From Cognatilysobacter terrigena (GTDB lineage Bacteria > Pseudomonadota > Gammaproteobacteria > Xanthomonadales > Xanthomonadaceae), in contig NZ_SELT01000001.1 in NCBI RefSeq assembly GCF_004361065.1, positions 62,001 through 126,000 on the forward strand: a stretch of 64,000 nucleotides of DNA, in the 5' to 3' direction. Below, piece after piece: positions 1-9,956 of the stretch; position 1 is the first letter of the stretch, and the number at the start of each line of letters is the position of its first letter. The notes under the pieces are model-generated. The model saw nothing but the letters and a program-made list of their open reading frames with translations. It did no database searches and was not told the DNA's origin. Made by a program: the position numbers and the translations under genes.

Positions 1-245
1 CCGAGCACGCGAAGGCCCTCGCGCGGCTGGAAGCGCAGCCAGCTGCTCTTGGGCTTGAACATGGCGCAGCGGATCTGCGCGCGCGCGTCCTTGATCGTGA
101 AATACAGATGCCCGGACGCCGGCTTCGACACGCTGCCCAGCTCGCCCTCGATCCAGACCGACCCGAACGTCGTCTCCAGCATGTCGCGCGCCAGCGTGTT
201 GAGCTGGCTGGGCGTGAAGACGTCGCGCGGGGACTCGGTCGACAT
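1..245 (-). CDS. xseA: Exodeoxyribonuclease VII large subunit, N-terminal part (cut by window edge)
   Basis: Reading leftwards from the ATG at 243-245 gives about 81 residues that run off the window. The N-terminus contains [20 protein letters not shown] and later [13 protein letters not shown], the start of the OB-fold (tRNA_anti-like) DNA-binding domain of XseA. With XseB the enzyme degrades single-stranded DNA to oligonucleotides in the cytoplasm. The gene is divergent from ispG, with about 130 bp between them. The family assignment rests only on this N-terminal OB-fold; catalytic residues lie outside the window. Confidence 0.9.
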   Translation of the reverse strand, partial: MSTESPRDVFTPSQLNTLARDMLETTFGSVWIEGELGSVSKPASGHLYFTIKDARAQIRCAMFKPKSSWLRFQPREGLRVL

Positions 246-361
246 GGGCGGCGGGGCGGGGCGGGCGCGTACGGTAGCGCAGTCGGTGCGAGGGTGGCGG
301 CAGCGGGCCTCACGCCCTGCGACGACGCCGTCGATTCAGGGGCCGGGCGCCGGCGCTGGCC

Positions 362-374
362 TACAATTCGCCTC
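362..374 (+). promoter_or_regulatory. -10 element of a probably leaderless ispG transcript
   Basis: TACAAT lies at 362-367 and the ispG ATG begins at 375, only 7 bases further on, where transcription would be expected to start. No Shine-Dalgarno sequence precedes the ATG and no good -35 hexamer is visible. The layout suggests a leaderless or nearly leaderless mRNA. Confidence 0.45.
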
Positions 375-1649
375 ATGAATGCCGCTCTCCAGCCGCCGTC
401 GCCCGCCGACGAGGACCGCTTCGGACCCTTGCCCCGCCGCATGACCCGCGAGGTGGTGATCGGAGGCGTGCATGTCGGCGGCGGTGCGCCGGTCGTCGTG
501 CAGTCGATGACGAATACCGACACGGCGGACGTCGCGTCGACCACCAAGCAGGTGGCCGAGCTGTGGCGCGCCGGCTCGGAGCTCGTACGCGTCACGGTCA
601 ACACGCCGGAAGCGGCCGCCGCGGTGCCGCGCATCCGCGAACGCCTCGACATGATGGGCGTCGGCGTTCCGCTGATCGGCGACTTCCACTACAACGGGCA
701 CCAGCTGCTCGCCGGCGAGCCGGCCTGCGCCGAGGCGCTGGCGAAGTACCGGATCAACCCGGGCAACGTCGGCTTCGGCAAGAAGAAGGACACGCAGTTC
801 GCGCAGCTCATCGAGTTCGCGATCCGCTACGGCAAGCCGGTGCGCATCGGTGCGAACTGGGGCTCGCTGGACCAGTCCCTCGCGGCGACGCTGATGGACG
901 AGAACGCGCAGCGTGCGAATCCGTGGGACGCCGGCCACGTACTGCGCGAGGCGCTAATCCGCAGCGCACTCGATTCGGCGGTACGCGCCGAAGAACTCGG
1001 CCTGCCGCGCGAGCGCATCGTGCTCAGCGCGAAGGTCAGCGGCGTGCAGGAACTCATCGCCGTGTATCGCGAACTCGCGACGCGTGGCGACTACGCGCTG
1101 CACCTCGGCCTCACCGAAGCCGGCATCGGCAGCAAGGGCATCGTCGCCTCGAGCGCGGCGCTCGGCGTGCTGCTGCAGGAAGGCATCGGCGACACCATCC
1201 GCATCTCGCTGACGCCCGAGCCCGGCCAGTCGCGCACGAACGAAGTGATCGTCGCGCAGGAGCTTCTGCAGACGATGGGTTTACGCGCGTTTACGCCGAT
1301 GGTCACTGCGTGTCCCGGCTGCGGGCGCACGACGAGTACGTTCTTCCAAGAACTCGCGCAGAAGGTGCAGGCGCACGTGCGCGACAAGATGCCCGAGTGG
1401 AAGATCACGCATCCGGGCGCGGAGAACCTGACCCTTGCGGTGATGGGCTGCGTCGTCAATGGGCCGGGCGAATCGCGCCACGCCAACATCGGCATTTCGC
1501 TGCCGGGTACGGGCGAGGCGCCTTCCGCTCCGGTGTTCGAGGACGGCGAAAAGACCGTCACGCTTCGCGGAGATCGCATCGCCGACGATTTCGTCGAGTT
1601 GATCGATCGATACGTGGAGCGTCGTTATGGAGCCAACAGCACGGCCTGA
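375..1649 (+). CDS. ispG: 4-hydroxy-3-methylbut-2-enyl diphosphate synthase, flavodoxin-dependent
   Basis: IspG (GcpE) makes HMBPP from 2-C-methyl-D-erythritol 2,4-cyclodiphosphate, the penultimate step of the MEP isoprenoid pathway. The 424-residue protein has the TIM-barrel start ([14 protein letters not shown]) and the three [4Fe-4S] cysteines: C313 and C316 in ACPGCGR and C359 in [10 protein letters not shown], with the following Glu also conserved. The ATG at 375 was chosen because homology begins just after it; the frame stays open upstream but that stretch is low-complexity. Its last 23 bases overlap the next gene, which suggests coupled translation. Confidence 0.96.
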   Translation: MNAALQPPSPADEDRFGPLPRRMTREVVIGGVHVGGGAPVVVQSMTNTDTADVASTTKQVAELWRAGSELVRVTVNTPEAAAAVPRIRERLDMMGVGVPLIGDFHYNGHQLLAGEPACAEALAKYRINPGNVGFGKKKDTQFAQLIEFAIRYGKPVRIGANWGSLDQSLAATLMDENAQRANPWDAGHVLREALIRSALDSAVRAEELGLPRERIVLSAKVSGVQELIAVYRELATRGDYALHLGLTEAGIGSKGIVASSAALGVLLQEGIGDTIRISLTPEPGQSRTNEVIVAQELLQTMGLRAFTPMVTACPGCGRTTSTFFQELAQKVQAHVRDKMPEWKITHPGAENLTLAVMGCVVNGPGESRHANIGISLPGTGEAPSAPVFEDGEKTVTLRGDRIADDFVELIDRYVERRYGANSTA

Positions 1650-2346
1650 CGCGGGCACGCCGGCGGCCGTCGTCGCCGAGCAGGCGCAGGTCGGCAAGAG
1701 CGTCGTCCATCGCTACGGCGTGGCGCTCGCGCTGGTGTTCGTGTGCGTGGCGCTACCGCTGTGGGGCTTCGGCGAGCTGGCCGAGGACGTCGCCGCGGGC
1801 CAACCGTTCTTCTTCGACGCGCCGCTCCTCGAGAGCCTGCACGCGCACGCCAGCCCACTGCTCAACTCGGTATTCCTCGCGTTCTCCGCTGTGGGCTATT
1901 CCGGCGGCGTGATCCCGGTCGACATCGTGCTCGTGCTAGCGCTCGCCCTGCGCCGCCATTCGCGCAGCGCGACGTTCGCCGCGATCGCGCTCGGCGGGTC
2001 CGCGCTGCTCAACCTCGCAGCGAAGCATGTGTTCGCCCGTGCACGGCCTGCGGTGTGGATCTCGATCGCACCCGAGTCGACGTACAGCTTTCCCAGCGGT
2101 CACGCGATGGGATCGGCGACGCTCGCCTGCGTCGTCGCATGCCTCGCGTGGAATACGCGTTGGCGCTGGCCGGCGGTGATCGCAGGTGCGATGTTCGCGT
2201 TGGGCGTCGGCCTGTCGCGCGTCTATCTCGGCGTGCATTACCCGTCCGACGTGCTCGCGGGCTGGGCGGCGGCGCTCGCATGGACCTTGGGCGTGCGGCT
2301 GATCGCGTTCCGGCGCGGGTTGATGACGGGAAGCGCGCAGATCTGA
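1627..2346 (+). CDS. PAP2-family membrane phosphatase
   Basis: This 239-residue, multi-pass inner-membrane protein carries the three PAP2 signatures: [13 protein letters not shown] (in FPSGHAMG) and [12 protein letters not shown], the last holding the catalytic His. Such enzymes dephosphorylate lipid phosphates, for example undecaprenyl diphosphate (BacA-independent UppP), phosphatidic acid or PGP; the substrate cannot be read from sequence. The start overlaps ispG by 23 bases, and linkage to an isoprenoid gene fits a polyprenyl-phosphate substrate, which is only inference. Confidence 0.88.
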   Translation: MEPTARPDAGTPAAVVAEQAQVGKSVVHRYGVALALVFVCVALPLWGFGELAEDVAAGQPFFFDAPLLESLHAHASPLLNSVFLAFSAVGYSGGVIPVDIVLVLALALRRHSRSATFAAIALGGSALLNLAAKHVFARARPAVWISIAPESTYSFPSGHAMGSATLACVVACLAWNTRWRWPAVIAGAMFALGVGLSRVYLGVHYPSDVLAGWAAALAWTLGVRLIAFRRGLMTGSAQI

Positions 2347-2531
2347 CTGAACGCCGCGCTGTTCAGGCCCGCCGCGCCTTGCTGTGTCTCGGTTGTTGCG
2401 ACGCAGCAAGCAATTCCTTGGATGACGTCATATTTTCGGCGTGACCGGATCGCCACGCGAAATGCGTTGCCCGTTCGGTCTGGTCGGGGGACCGACGCCG
2501 CGAGGCGTACTCATCTTTCAGGGGAAAACCA

Positions 2532-5500
2532 ATGTCTTTGAAGCAAAGGCGCATTGCCGTCTGGGTGGCGGCTGCGCTCGGCACAGCCGCGGCGGGTGCC
2601 ACCGTCATGCACATGGCCGGCATCCAGCCGTCCCGGATCGTTTCCAGCGCGCAGCGTGCGATCGCGGTGTCGCAGCCCGTTACGCAAGCCGCAGGGTCGG
2701 TGAACGACTCGATGGAAACGCGGCGCGATCCCTACATCATCGTCTTCGGAGAGGCGCCGCTTGCGACCTATCGCGGCCAGACGCAGGGCTACGCCGCGCC
2801 GTCGACGCTCACGACCGGCCCCGCGCGTGGCCGTCTCGACGTCCACAGTGCCGCAGCAACGCGCTACGTGCGCTATCTGCAGGGTGTGCAGGGCGGGCAT
2901 GAAGCCGACATCGCGCGCGCGATCGGTCGCCCCCTGCGCGTGCGCGACCGCATGCAGCACGCGCTGAACGCGATCATCGTCGAGCTCACGCCTGCGGAAG
3001 CCGAGAAGGTCAAGGCGCAGCGAGTTGCGCAGATCGTCGAGAAATACCAAGAGATGCAGATCGACACCGACGTCGGTCCGCGGTTGATCGGCGCCGAGAC
3101 GCTGTGGCTGGGACAGGCGCCGGGCTTCCCGACGCAGTACCAGGGCGAAGGCACGGTGATCGCCGACATCGATACGGGCATCAACTTCGGCAGTCCGTCG
3201 TTCGCAGCGGTCGGCCCCGTCGACGGCTACCAGCACATCAATCCGCTCGGCGCAGGCCACTACCTCGGCACGTGCGCGCCCGGTGGTGTCGATGCAGGTC
3301 GATGCAACGACAAGCTGATCGGCGGCTACGACTTCGTCTGCGATGAGATGGCCAACGCCACGCAGACGTTCTGCCAGGCAACGGCCAGCTACCGCGAGGA
3401 ACCGGGCTTCGGCGACACCAATAGCCATGGCAGCCACACCGCGTCGACTGCGGTCGGCAATCGCCGCGACGTCAATTACAAGGGCGCGACGCTGCGCATC
3501 TCCGGCGTGGCGCCGCATGCGAACATCATCGCGTACGACGTCTGCTACACGAACCTCTCGACCGGTGGTGGCTCCTGCCCGAACACCTCGTCGGTGAAGG
3601 CGGTGAACCAGGCGGTCGCGGATGGCGTCGTGAACGTCATCAACTTCTCGATCGGCGGCGGCATCGATCCGTGGACGGACGCGGTGTCGCAAGCGTTCCT
3701 CAATGCGAGCGACGCCGGCATCTACGTCGCGACGTCGGCCGGCAACAGTGGTCCCGGGCCGAACACGATGGGTCACCACGAGCCTTGGACGGCGTCGACT
3801 GCTGCCGCGCAGCACGGTCGCGGGGATTTCGCCTACCAGCTTTCGGCAACGAGCCCGACGCCGGTTCCCGCCAGCATGCAGGGCATCAACCTCACGGAAG
3901 GGTCGGGTGGCGTCTCAATGACGCAAACCTTCCCCGCGACGACGCCGTTGAAGATCAGCGCCGGCATCGACACCACGAGCGACGCGTGCAGCGCGCTGCC
4001 GGCGGGTTCGCTCAACGGTGCGATCGCCGTCGTCCGCCGCGGCACGTGCAGCTTCTCGATCAAGGTGAACAACGCCGCGGCCGCGGGCGCAGTTGCCGTC
4101 ATCATCGCCAACAACCAGGCGGGCACGCTCGCGCCGTCTGTACCGGGCACCACCGTTCCGGCGTTCTCGGTAACGCAGGTGGTCGGCGACTCGATTCGTA
4201 ATTTCGGCGTTGCCAATCCATCCGCGACGGCCACCATCCCGGTCGCGCCGGTTGCCTTGTCGAACACGCCGGATCAGCTTGCGGACTTCAGCTCGCGCGG
4301 CCCGGCCGGAACGTATGACCTCCTCAAGCCGGACCTCACGGCCCCGGGCGTCAACATCCTCGCGACCATCGCGGGTACGACGGTGACTGGATCCGAGAAT
4401 GCGGTCGGCCTGCTGAGTGGCACGTCGATGGCGTCCCCGCACAACGCGGGCGCCGCGTTGCTGATCCACCAGGCGCAGCCGACTTGGAAACCCGCCGAGA
4501 TCAGGTCGGCGTTGGCGATGACGGCCAAGCAGACCGTGCTCATGGAAGATGGCGTGACGCAGGCGAATCCATTCGCACGCGGTGCGGGCCGCATCCAGGT
4601 CGATCAGGCCATCCGCGCTGGCCTCGTGCTCAATGAGACCAAGGCCAACTACGTCGCGGCCAATCCGGCGACCGGTGGCAATCCGATGGCACTCAATCAG
4701 CCGAGCCTGATCAACGGTTCGTGCTTTGAGCGTTGCGTGTTCACCCGTACGTTCCGTAACACGCTCTCGTTCCGTCAGGCGTGGTCGGTGAAGGTCGAAG
4801 GCCTCAGCGCCACCGTGTCGCCGGCGTTGTTCACCGTCAATCCGGGTGAGAGCAAGGCGGTCACGTTCACCATCAACTCCTACCAGTTGCCGGCGAACTC
4901 GCAGTTCAACTTCGGTACGGTCGTTCTGACGCCACAGTCGGCGGGCAACCCGAACCAGCCGGTGCTGCGCATGCCGGTCGCCATCGCGGTAAAGCCGGCG
5001 ATCGCTTCAGCACCGGCGTCGGTCAATGCGACTGTAGCGGCGGGTGCGACCGGAACGGCGACATTCTCCTTGGGTAACCTGGGCGGCTCTCGCATGACGT
5101 TCGCGGTCGACAACACCGGCACGGGCGTTGCGAACATCGTCAAGGCGTTGTCCACTGGCGTCACCAGCGGGTTCCGCAGCACACGCTTCACGGATCCGGC
5201 GACGGCGGGCAACAACGGTCAGTACTCGGCGGACGACTTCACGCTCGACTCGACCACGCGGATTACGTCGCTCACGGCGGACGGCTTCGTCGTCAGCGGT
5301 TCGGCGCTCACCAGCGTCGCGTCGCAGATCACGTGGACGATCTACTCCGATGCGTCGAACCTGCCGGCAGGCTATCCGAACACGAATCCGACCGGCGCCG
5401 TGTGGACGTATTCATCGTCGCCGTTGGGCGCCGGTGTCACGACCGCGAACGGAACGATCGGGTTGAACCTGTCGGCTGCAGGGCAGACCGTCAACCTGCC

Positions 5501-5873
5501 GCCGGGCAAGTACTGGTTCGTGGTCAACACCCAGTCGACCTTCGCCAACCGTTGGGCCTGGTACGGCTCGAACACCGGCAGCGGCTCGTTCGCGAGCATC
5601 ACCGTTTCCGGCACGCCCGCATGGGCCGCGAACAGCGCGTTCGCGGGTCTGTCGTGGCAGGCCGATGGCGCTGTTGCCTGTGGTGCTCCGTGGATCGGTG
5701 CGGCAACGCCGCCGAACGGCACGCTGTCGCAAGGCACGTCGACCAACGTGCAGCTGCAGCTCAACGCTGCCGGCATGTCCGCAGGCAACTACATCGGCTA
5801 CGCGTGCGTGAGCACGAGCGATCCGGCGCGACCGAAGTTGGCTGTGCGCGTTGCGCTGACCATCACGCCGTAA
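2532..5873 (+). CDS. Secreted subtilisin-like serine protease (S8) with PA domain
   Basis: This is a 1113-residue exported protease. A signal peptide (about 1-30) precedes an I9-type inhibitor propeptide (about 45-175). The S8 catalytic triad is visible: D214 in ADIDTGINFG, H299 in NSHGSHTAS and S632 in LSGTSMASPH. A PA (protease-associated) domain is inserted between His and Ser at roughly 430-560, and about 400 residues of beta-sandwich-like sequence follow the catalytic domain. Extracellular protein degradation is the likely role. SD-like CAGGGG lies 8 bases before the ATG. A strong hairpin follows the stop, so the gene is probably transcribed alone. Confidence 0.93.
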   Translation: MSLKQRRIAVWVAAALGTAAAGATVMHMAGIQPSRIVSSAQRAIAVSQPVTQAAGSVNDSMETRRDPYIIVFGEAPLATYRGQTQGYAAPSTLTTGPARGRLDVHSAAATRYVRYLQGVQGGHEADIARAIGRPLRVRDRMQHALNAIIVELTPAEAEKVKAQRVAQIVEKYQEMQIDTDVGPRLIGAETLWLGQAPGFPTQYQGEGTVIADIDTGINFGSPSFAAVGPVDGYQHINPLGAGHYLGTCAPGGVDAGRCNDKLIGGYDFVCDEMANATQTFCQATASYREEPGFGDTNSHGSHTASTAVGNRRDVNYKGATLRISGVAPHANIIAYDVCYTNLSTGGGSCPNTSSVKAVNQAVADGVVNVINFSIGGGIDPWTDAVSQAFLNASDAGIYVATSAGNSGPGPNTMGHHEPWTASTAAAQHGRGDFAYQLSATSPTPVPASMQGINLTEGSGGVSMTQTFPATTPLKISAGIDTTSDACSALPAGSLNGAIAVVRRGTCSFSIKVNNAAAAGAVAVIIANNQAGTLAPSVPGTTVPAFSVTQVVGDSIRNFGVANPSATATIPVAPVALSNTPDQLADFSSRGPAGTYDLLKPDLTAPGVNILATIAGTTVTGSENAVGLLSGTSMASPHNAGAALLIHQAQPTWKPAEIRSALAMTAKQTVLMEDGVTQANPFARGAGRIQVDQAIRAGLVLNETKANYVAANPATGGNPMALNQPSLINGSCFERCVFTRTFRNTLSFRQAWSVKVEGLSATVSPALFTVNPGESKAVTFTINSYQLPANSQFNFGTVVLTPQSAGNPNQPVLRMPVAIAVKPAIASAPASVNATVAAGATGTATFSLGNLGGSRMTFAVDNTGTGVANIVKALSTGVTSGFRSTRFTDPATAGNNGQYSADDFTLDSTTRITSLTADGFVVSGSALTSVASQITWTIYSDASNLPAGYPNTNPTGAVWTYSSSPLGAGVTTANGTIGLNLSAAGQTVNLPPGKYWFVVNTQSTFANRWAWYGSNTGSGSFASITVSGTPAWAANSAFAGLSWQADGAVACGAPWIGAATPPNGTLSQGTSTNVQLQLNAAGMSAGNYIGYACVSTSDPARPKLAVRVALTITP

Positions 5874-5880
5874 GCGGCAA

Positions 5881-5916
5881 CCGGGGCGACCACGTCGTGG
5901 TCGCCCCGGCGTCTAT
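5881..5916 (+). terminator. Terminator-like hairpin after the S8 protease
   Basis: A perfect 13-bp stem (5881-5893 with 5897-5909, loop GTC) begins seven bases after the protease stop. Only a weak T-tract (GTCTATT) follows, so termination efficiency is uncertain. Confidence 0.65.
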
Positions 5917-5972
5917 TCAACTGCATCGACGGGCGGACTTGGGTCCGCCCCGCATCAATTCGGGGAATTTTC

Positions 5973-7808
5973 GTGAACACCATCCATCGCAATACCCTCG
6001 CCGCTGCGCTCCTTCTGTCGCTCGCGGCCATCTCTCCGGTCTACGCCGGCAACGCCTGCCTCTTCAGTGATGGCTTGGGCGGGACGACCACGGACGGCGG
6101 GACGGCGACCGGCGGCGACGCCACGGCTTGTGGTCGCAACGCTACAGCGTCCGGCAATGTCAGCGTCGCCGTGGGCGCGAACGCGCGCGCCACCACCGAC
6201 GGCGCCACCGCCGTGGGTGAAAGCGCATCGGCCACCGGAGCACAAAGCACGGTCGTCGGGCAAGGTGCCACCGCGTCTAACGATTACACCGCTGCGTTCG
6301 GCAGCTCGGCGCTGGCATCCGGTCTATTTTCGTCATCGTTCGGCACGTCCAGCGAGGCGAGCGGCGATTCCTCCGCCGCGTTCGGAGCGTCGTCATACGC
6401 AGCCGGCGCAAACGCGAGTGCCTTCGGAACGTTCAGCGCGGCGACCGCGAACGAGGCGACCGCGATTGGTTTCAGCGCACAGGCTTTTGGCATCGGCTCA
6501 CTCGCGACGGGCTCGCGGAGCGTCGCCAGTGCCGACGCAAGCACCGCCGTGGGCGGTTGGACGGACCTCAATGGCAACGGCATCACCGATACAAATGAGG
6601 CGACCACGGCGAGCGGCGTCGGCGCTTCCGCGTTCGGCAACGCCGCGCAGGCATCCGGCCTCAACGGTTTGGCGGTTGGATTCCAGAGCAATGCTGCGGC
6701 AAACAATGCCATTGCACTTGGTTTCCAGAGTGCCGCGTTGGCCAACGGCAGCGTTGCGCTCGGCGCGAATTCGCTCGCGAACCGTGCAAATACGGTCTCG
6801 ATCGGCTCGACGGGCAACGAGCGGCAGCTCGTCAACGTCGCCAACGGCACGCAGGCAACCGACGCGGTGAACTTGCAGCAGCTGCAGGTCGTGGACACCA
6901 AAGCGGACACCGCGCTGACGAATGCGGCGACCGCTCAGACAACGGCTAACACGGCGTTGACCAACGCGGCAACTGCCCAGAGCACGGCCAACACGGCTTT
7001 GACTAACGCAGCGACTGCACAGACGACCGCAGACACGGCGCTTACCAACGCCGCCACGGCGCAAGCAACGGCGAACACGGCGCTTACCAACGCCGCGACG
7101 GCGCAAACGACGGCTGACAATGCCCTCAGCGCAGCGGGTGCGGCGCAGACGACCGCCAACTCGGCGCTGACTGCGGCCAACAATGCGCAGACGACCGCCG
7201 ACACCGCGCTGACGACTGCCAATACCGCGCAAACTGCCGCGACCACGGCCCAGACGACCGCCAATAACGCATTGACCACGGCGAACACGGCGCAGACCAC
7301 AGCAAACACCGCACTTTCTACCGCATCCAACGCTGTGGCTGCGGCCAACGCACATGCGGACAGCGGCGACGCCGCGACCTTGCAGTCGGCGAAGACGTAC
7401 TCCGACACCAAGGCGACGGCGACGCTGGGTTCGGCCAACACGTACACCGATCAGAAGAGCACGCAGACTCTCGCGTCGGCGAACGCCTACACCGATGCGA
7501 AGCTCAACGGTCTCGTGCTCGACTTCGGCGGCCTGCGGACCGAGATGAATGACCGTTTCGAACAGCAGGATCGCCGCATCGACCGCAACGGCGCGATGTC
7601 CGCAGCGATGATGCAGATGGCTGCCAACGCCGCCTACGCAAAACCGGACCGCGGTCGTCTGTCGATGGGCGTCGGTACCCAGCACGGCGAAAGCGCGGTC
7701 TCCATCGGCTATGGACGTCGTTTCGGCAACAACATCTCCATGAGCATCGGCGCCGCGTTCTCGAGCGACGACAGCTCCGCAGGTGTAGGTTTCGGCGTCG
7801 ATCTCTGA
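5973..7808 (+). CDS. Trimeric autotransporter adhesin (YadA-like, type Vc)
   Basis: This 611-residue surface adhesin has a signal peptide (about 1-26, ending SPVYA), a YadA-type head of repeated AxAxGxxSxA units (about 35-275), a neck (NGTQATDAVNLQQLQ), an Ala/Thr-rich coiled-coil stalk (about 310-460) built from 14-residue repeats, and a C-terminal membrane anchor (about 525-611) ending in alternating hydrophobic residues and DL. Such proteins trimerise and display the head on the cell surface for adhesion or biofilm. The start is GTG at 5973, with GGGGA 7 bases upstream. A 20-bp hairpin (5931-5950) lies in the 5' region. Compared with typical YadA the anchor is short but complete. Confidence 0.92.
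   Translation: MNTIHRNTLAAALLLSLAAISPVYAGNACLFSDGLGGTTTDGGTATGGDATACGRNATASGNVSVAVGANARATTDGATAVGESASATGAQSTVVGQGATASNDYTAAFGSSALASGLFSSSFGTSSEASGDSSAAFGASSYAAGANASAFGTFSAATANEATAIGFSAQAFGIGSLATGSRSVASADASTAVGGWTDLNGNGITDTNEATTASGVGASAFGNAAQASGLNGLAVGFQSNAAANNAIALGFQSAALANGSVALGANSLANRANTVSIGSTGNERQLVNVANGTQATDAVNLQQLQVVDTKADTALTNAATAQTTANTALTNAATAQSTANTALTNAATAQTTADTALTNAATAQATANTALTNAATAQTTADNALSAAGAAQTTANSALTAANNAQTTADTALTTANTAQTAATTAQTTANNALTTANTAQTTANTALSTASNAVAAANAHADSGDAATLQSAKTYSDTKATATLGSANTYTDQKSTQTLASANAYTDAKLNGLVLDFGGLRTEMNDRFEQQDRRIDRNGAMSAAMMQMAANAAYAKPDRGRLSMGVGTQHGESAVSIGYGRRFGNNISMSIGAAFSSDDSSAGVGFGVDL
6909..7326 (+). repeat. 42-nt tandem repeats encoding the adhesin stalk
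   Basis: Successive 42-nt units encode variants of TALTNAATAQTTAN. The first five units (6909-7118) are nearly identical at protein level; units from 7119 onward degenerate to TALTTANTAQTAA-type sequence. Third codon positions differ between units, so these are not very recent duplications. The 14-residue period matches two heptads of a coiled coil. Confidence 0.9.
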
Positions 7809-7831
7809 GTTCGACCGTCTGCAGTAGCGAG

Positions 7832-7860
7832 CGGCCCGGGCAACCGGGCCGTTTGTTATT
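7832..7860 (+). terminator. Rho-independent terminator after the adhesin gene
   Basis: CGGCCCGG (7832-7839) pairs with CCGGGCCG (7844-7851) around a GCAA loop and is followed by TTTGTTATT. It runs into the stop codon of the convergent EamA gene. Confidence 0.8.
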
Positions 7861-8770
7861 CCGCCGGTTGCGCGGCCTCGATCGGCGCCGTCGTGGCCGC
7901 GCGCCTCGCCAGCTGCGCTTCGCGATGCGCGATGTAAGCGTTCGCCGCGAAGATGATCAGCGCGCCGGCGATGGTGTAGGCGTCGATCTTCTCGCCGAAC
8001 AGGAAGTACGCCGCGACGCTCACCACCGGTAGCTGCATGAAGCTGATCGGCGTCAGCGCGGAGACGTCGCCGATCCGCAGGGCCCTCGCCCAAAGCAACT
8101 GGCCGCCGGTGCCGAACAGGCCGGTCAGCACGAGCCAGATCCACGTCGTCGGATCCGGCCACACCCAGACGAACAGTGCGGGCACCAGCGACAGCGGCAC
8201 CCAGAACACGTACGTGTAGAACACAATCGTGTCCGGCGAATCCACGCGCGAAAGCTGCTTGATCTGGATCGCGACGACCGCACTGAGCACCGCCGCCGCG
8301 AGCGCGACGAGCGATCCATGCGTGAAACCGCTGGTGCCCGGCCGCACGATCACGAGCACGCCGATGAAGCCGAGCAGCACTGCCGTCCAGCGACGCCGGC
8401 GCACGATCTCGCCGAGCCAGATCACCGCCGCGATCGTCACGAACAGCGGCGTCGAGTAGGACAGCGAGATCGCCTGCGACAGCGGCAGATGCCCGATGGC
8501 CCAGAACGAACAGAGCATCGAGCCGATGCCGATCGCGCTGCGGACCAGGTATTTCGGCAACTGCTGCGTCCGCATCGACGCGCCGCTGCGTAGCAGCAGC
8601 GGCATCAGGAAGATCAGGCCGAAGGCGTTGCGCCAGAACGCGATCTCGAACGACGGCAGCGTGTGCGACGCATAGCGGATGGTGATGGCCATCAGGCCGA
8701 AGAACAGCGTGCTCACGAGCATGAGCAACGCGGCGCGCATCACCGTCGCGTGGGGAGCGGGGGAGGTCAT
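7856..8770 (-). CDS. EamA-family (DMT) transporter
   Basis: This 304-residue protein has about ten hydrophobic segments in two EamA repeats, typical of drug/metabolite exporters of the RhaT/YdcZ superfamily in the inner membrane. The substrate cannot be predicted. The ATG at 8770 (MTSPAPHATV) fits the first membrane segment; an upstream in-frame extension is Arg/Ser-rich and unlikely to be translated. It is the last gene of a minus-strand run, 133 bp after murB, and may have its own promoter. Confidence 0.87.
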   Translation of the reverse strand: MTSPAPHATVMRAALLMLVSTLFFGLMAITIRYASHTLPSFEIAFWRNAFGLIFLMPLLLRSGASMRTQQLPKYLVRSAIGIGSMLCSFWAIGHLPLSQAISLSYSTPLFVTIAAVIWLGEIVRRRRWTAVLLGFIGVLVIVRPGTSGFTHGSLVALAAAVLSAVVAIQIKQLSRVDSPDTIVFYTYVFWVPLSLVPALFVWVWPDPTTWIWLVLTGLFGTGGQLLWARALRIGDVSALTPISFMQLPVVSVAAYFLFGEKIDAYTIAGALIIFAANAYIAHREAQLARRAATTAPIEAAQPAE

Positions 8771-8903
8771 CGCGGACAAGGATCGCCGATCGACGCGCTG
8801 TGATCGTGACGGTGCGTCACGCTGCGGACGATAGGGCTGCGTTGATGGGTGCGACGTGCGCAGCCCGCGGCGCACTGGCGACGCGGCGGGATGCGTGCGG
8901 GCA

Positions 8904-9956
8904 TCACTGCGCCCAGGTCGCACCGATCAGGCGGGGCTCGGGTTCGAGCGCGACACCGAAGCGATTGAGCACCGTCGCCGCGACATGCCGCGCGACGCGC
9001 AGCAGGTCCGCGCCGCTTGCGCCGCCATGATTCACCAGCACCAGGGCGTGGCCCGGCGAAACGCCCGCATCGCCGTCGCGATAGCCGCGCAGGCTCGCGT
9101 TGTCGATTAGCCACGCCGCCGACAGCTTGCGCAGCCCGTCACCGGCCGCGAAGACCGGCAGGCGCGGGTTCGCCGCGAGCAGCGTGTCCGCGACGTCGGC
9201 GGGGACGATCGGATTCTTGAAGAAGCTGCCCGCGTTGCCGATCACCGCCGGGTCCGGCAGCTTGCGGCGGCGGATGGCGATGACAGCGTCGGCGACGTCG
9301 CGAACCGTTGGCGATTCGATTCCGCGCGCGGCGAGTTCATCCGCGATACCCGCGTAACCGAGATTGGGTGCGCCGCCACGGCGCAGACGGAATTCGACGG
9401 CGGTGACGATGTAGCGCGAGGGCGCGTGCTTGAACACGCTGTCGCGGTAGGCGAAGGCGCAGTCGGTGTTGGACATCCGCACGTGCCGGCCGGTGGCGGG
9501 CTCAAACGCGTGCACCGCGTCGATCAGCTCGCGCACCTCGACGCCGTACGCGCCGATGTTCTGGATCGGCGCGGCGCCCACGGTACCCGGGATCAGCGCG
9601 AGGTTCTCCAGGCCCGACAGCCCCTCCTCGATCGCGCGCATCACCAAGGTATGCCATTCGACGCCGGCGTCGACGCGCAGTTGCACGGTGTCGCCGTCGT
9701 CGGCGAGGACGTCGATCGCGGTGCCGGTCAGACGCAACACGGGGTCGCCCGGCGCGCCGACGAACAGCACGTTGCTGCCGCCGCCGAGAACAAGCGGAGT
9801 GCTGCCTGCGACGGGTTCGATGGCGAAGACGTCGGCCAGACGCGATGCGTCATCGACCTCCACCAGCCACGCGGCGCGTACATCGACGCCGAAGGTATTG
9901 AGGCCGCGCAGGTCGGCGTCGCGCGTGATGCGTACGCCGGGAATCGGATCGGTCAT
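8904..9956 (-). CDS. murB: UDP-N-acetylenolpyruvoylglucosamine reductase
   Basis: MurB reduces UDP-GlcNAc-enolpyruvate to UDP-MurNAc with NADPH and FAD in cytoplasmic peptidoglycan precursor synthesis. The 350-residue protein shows the FAD-binding LGGGSNVLF, the catalytic serine motif [11 protein letters not shown], and the C-terminal [11 protein letters not shown] typical of type I (E. coli-like) MurB. The start ATG at 9956 overlaps the pyrD stop as ATGA, implying translational coupling. Confidence 0.96.
   Translation of the reverse strand: MTDPIPGVRITRDADLRGLNTFGVDVRAAWLVEVDDASRLADVFAIEPVAGSTPLVLGGGSNVLFVGAPGDPVLRLTGTAIDVLADDGDTVQLRVDAGVEWHTLVMRAIEEGLSGLENLALIPGTVGAAPIQNIGAYGVEVRELIDAVHAFEPATGRHVRMSNTDCAFAYRDSVFKHAPSRYIVTAVEFRLRRGGAPNLGYAGIADELAARGIESPTVRDVADAVIAIRRRKLPDPAVIGNAGSFFKNPIVPADVADTLLAANPRLPVFAAGDGLRKLSAAWLIDNASLRGYRDGDAGVSPGHALVLVNHGGASGADLLRVARHVAATVLNRFGVALEPEPRLIGATWAQ

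Noticed and set aside
336-938. Long minus-strand reading frame opposite ispG
   Set aside because: It is the antisense shadow of a well-supported gene; composition is Arg/Val/Asp-rich as expected in GC-rich sequence. Many similar frames (for example opposite the S8 protease, fimX, argG and epmB) were dropped for the same reason.
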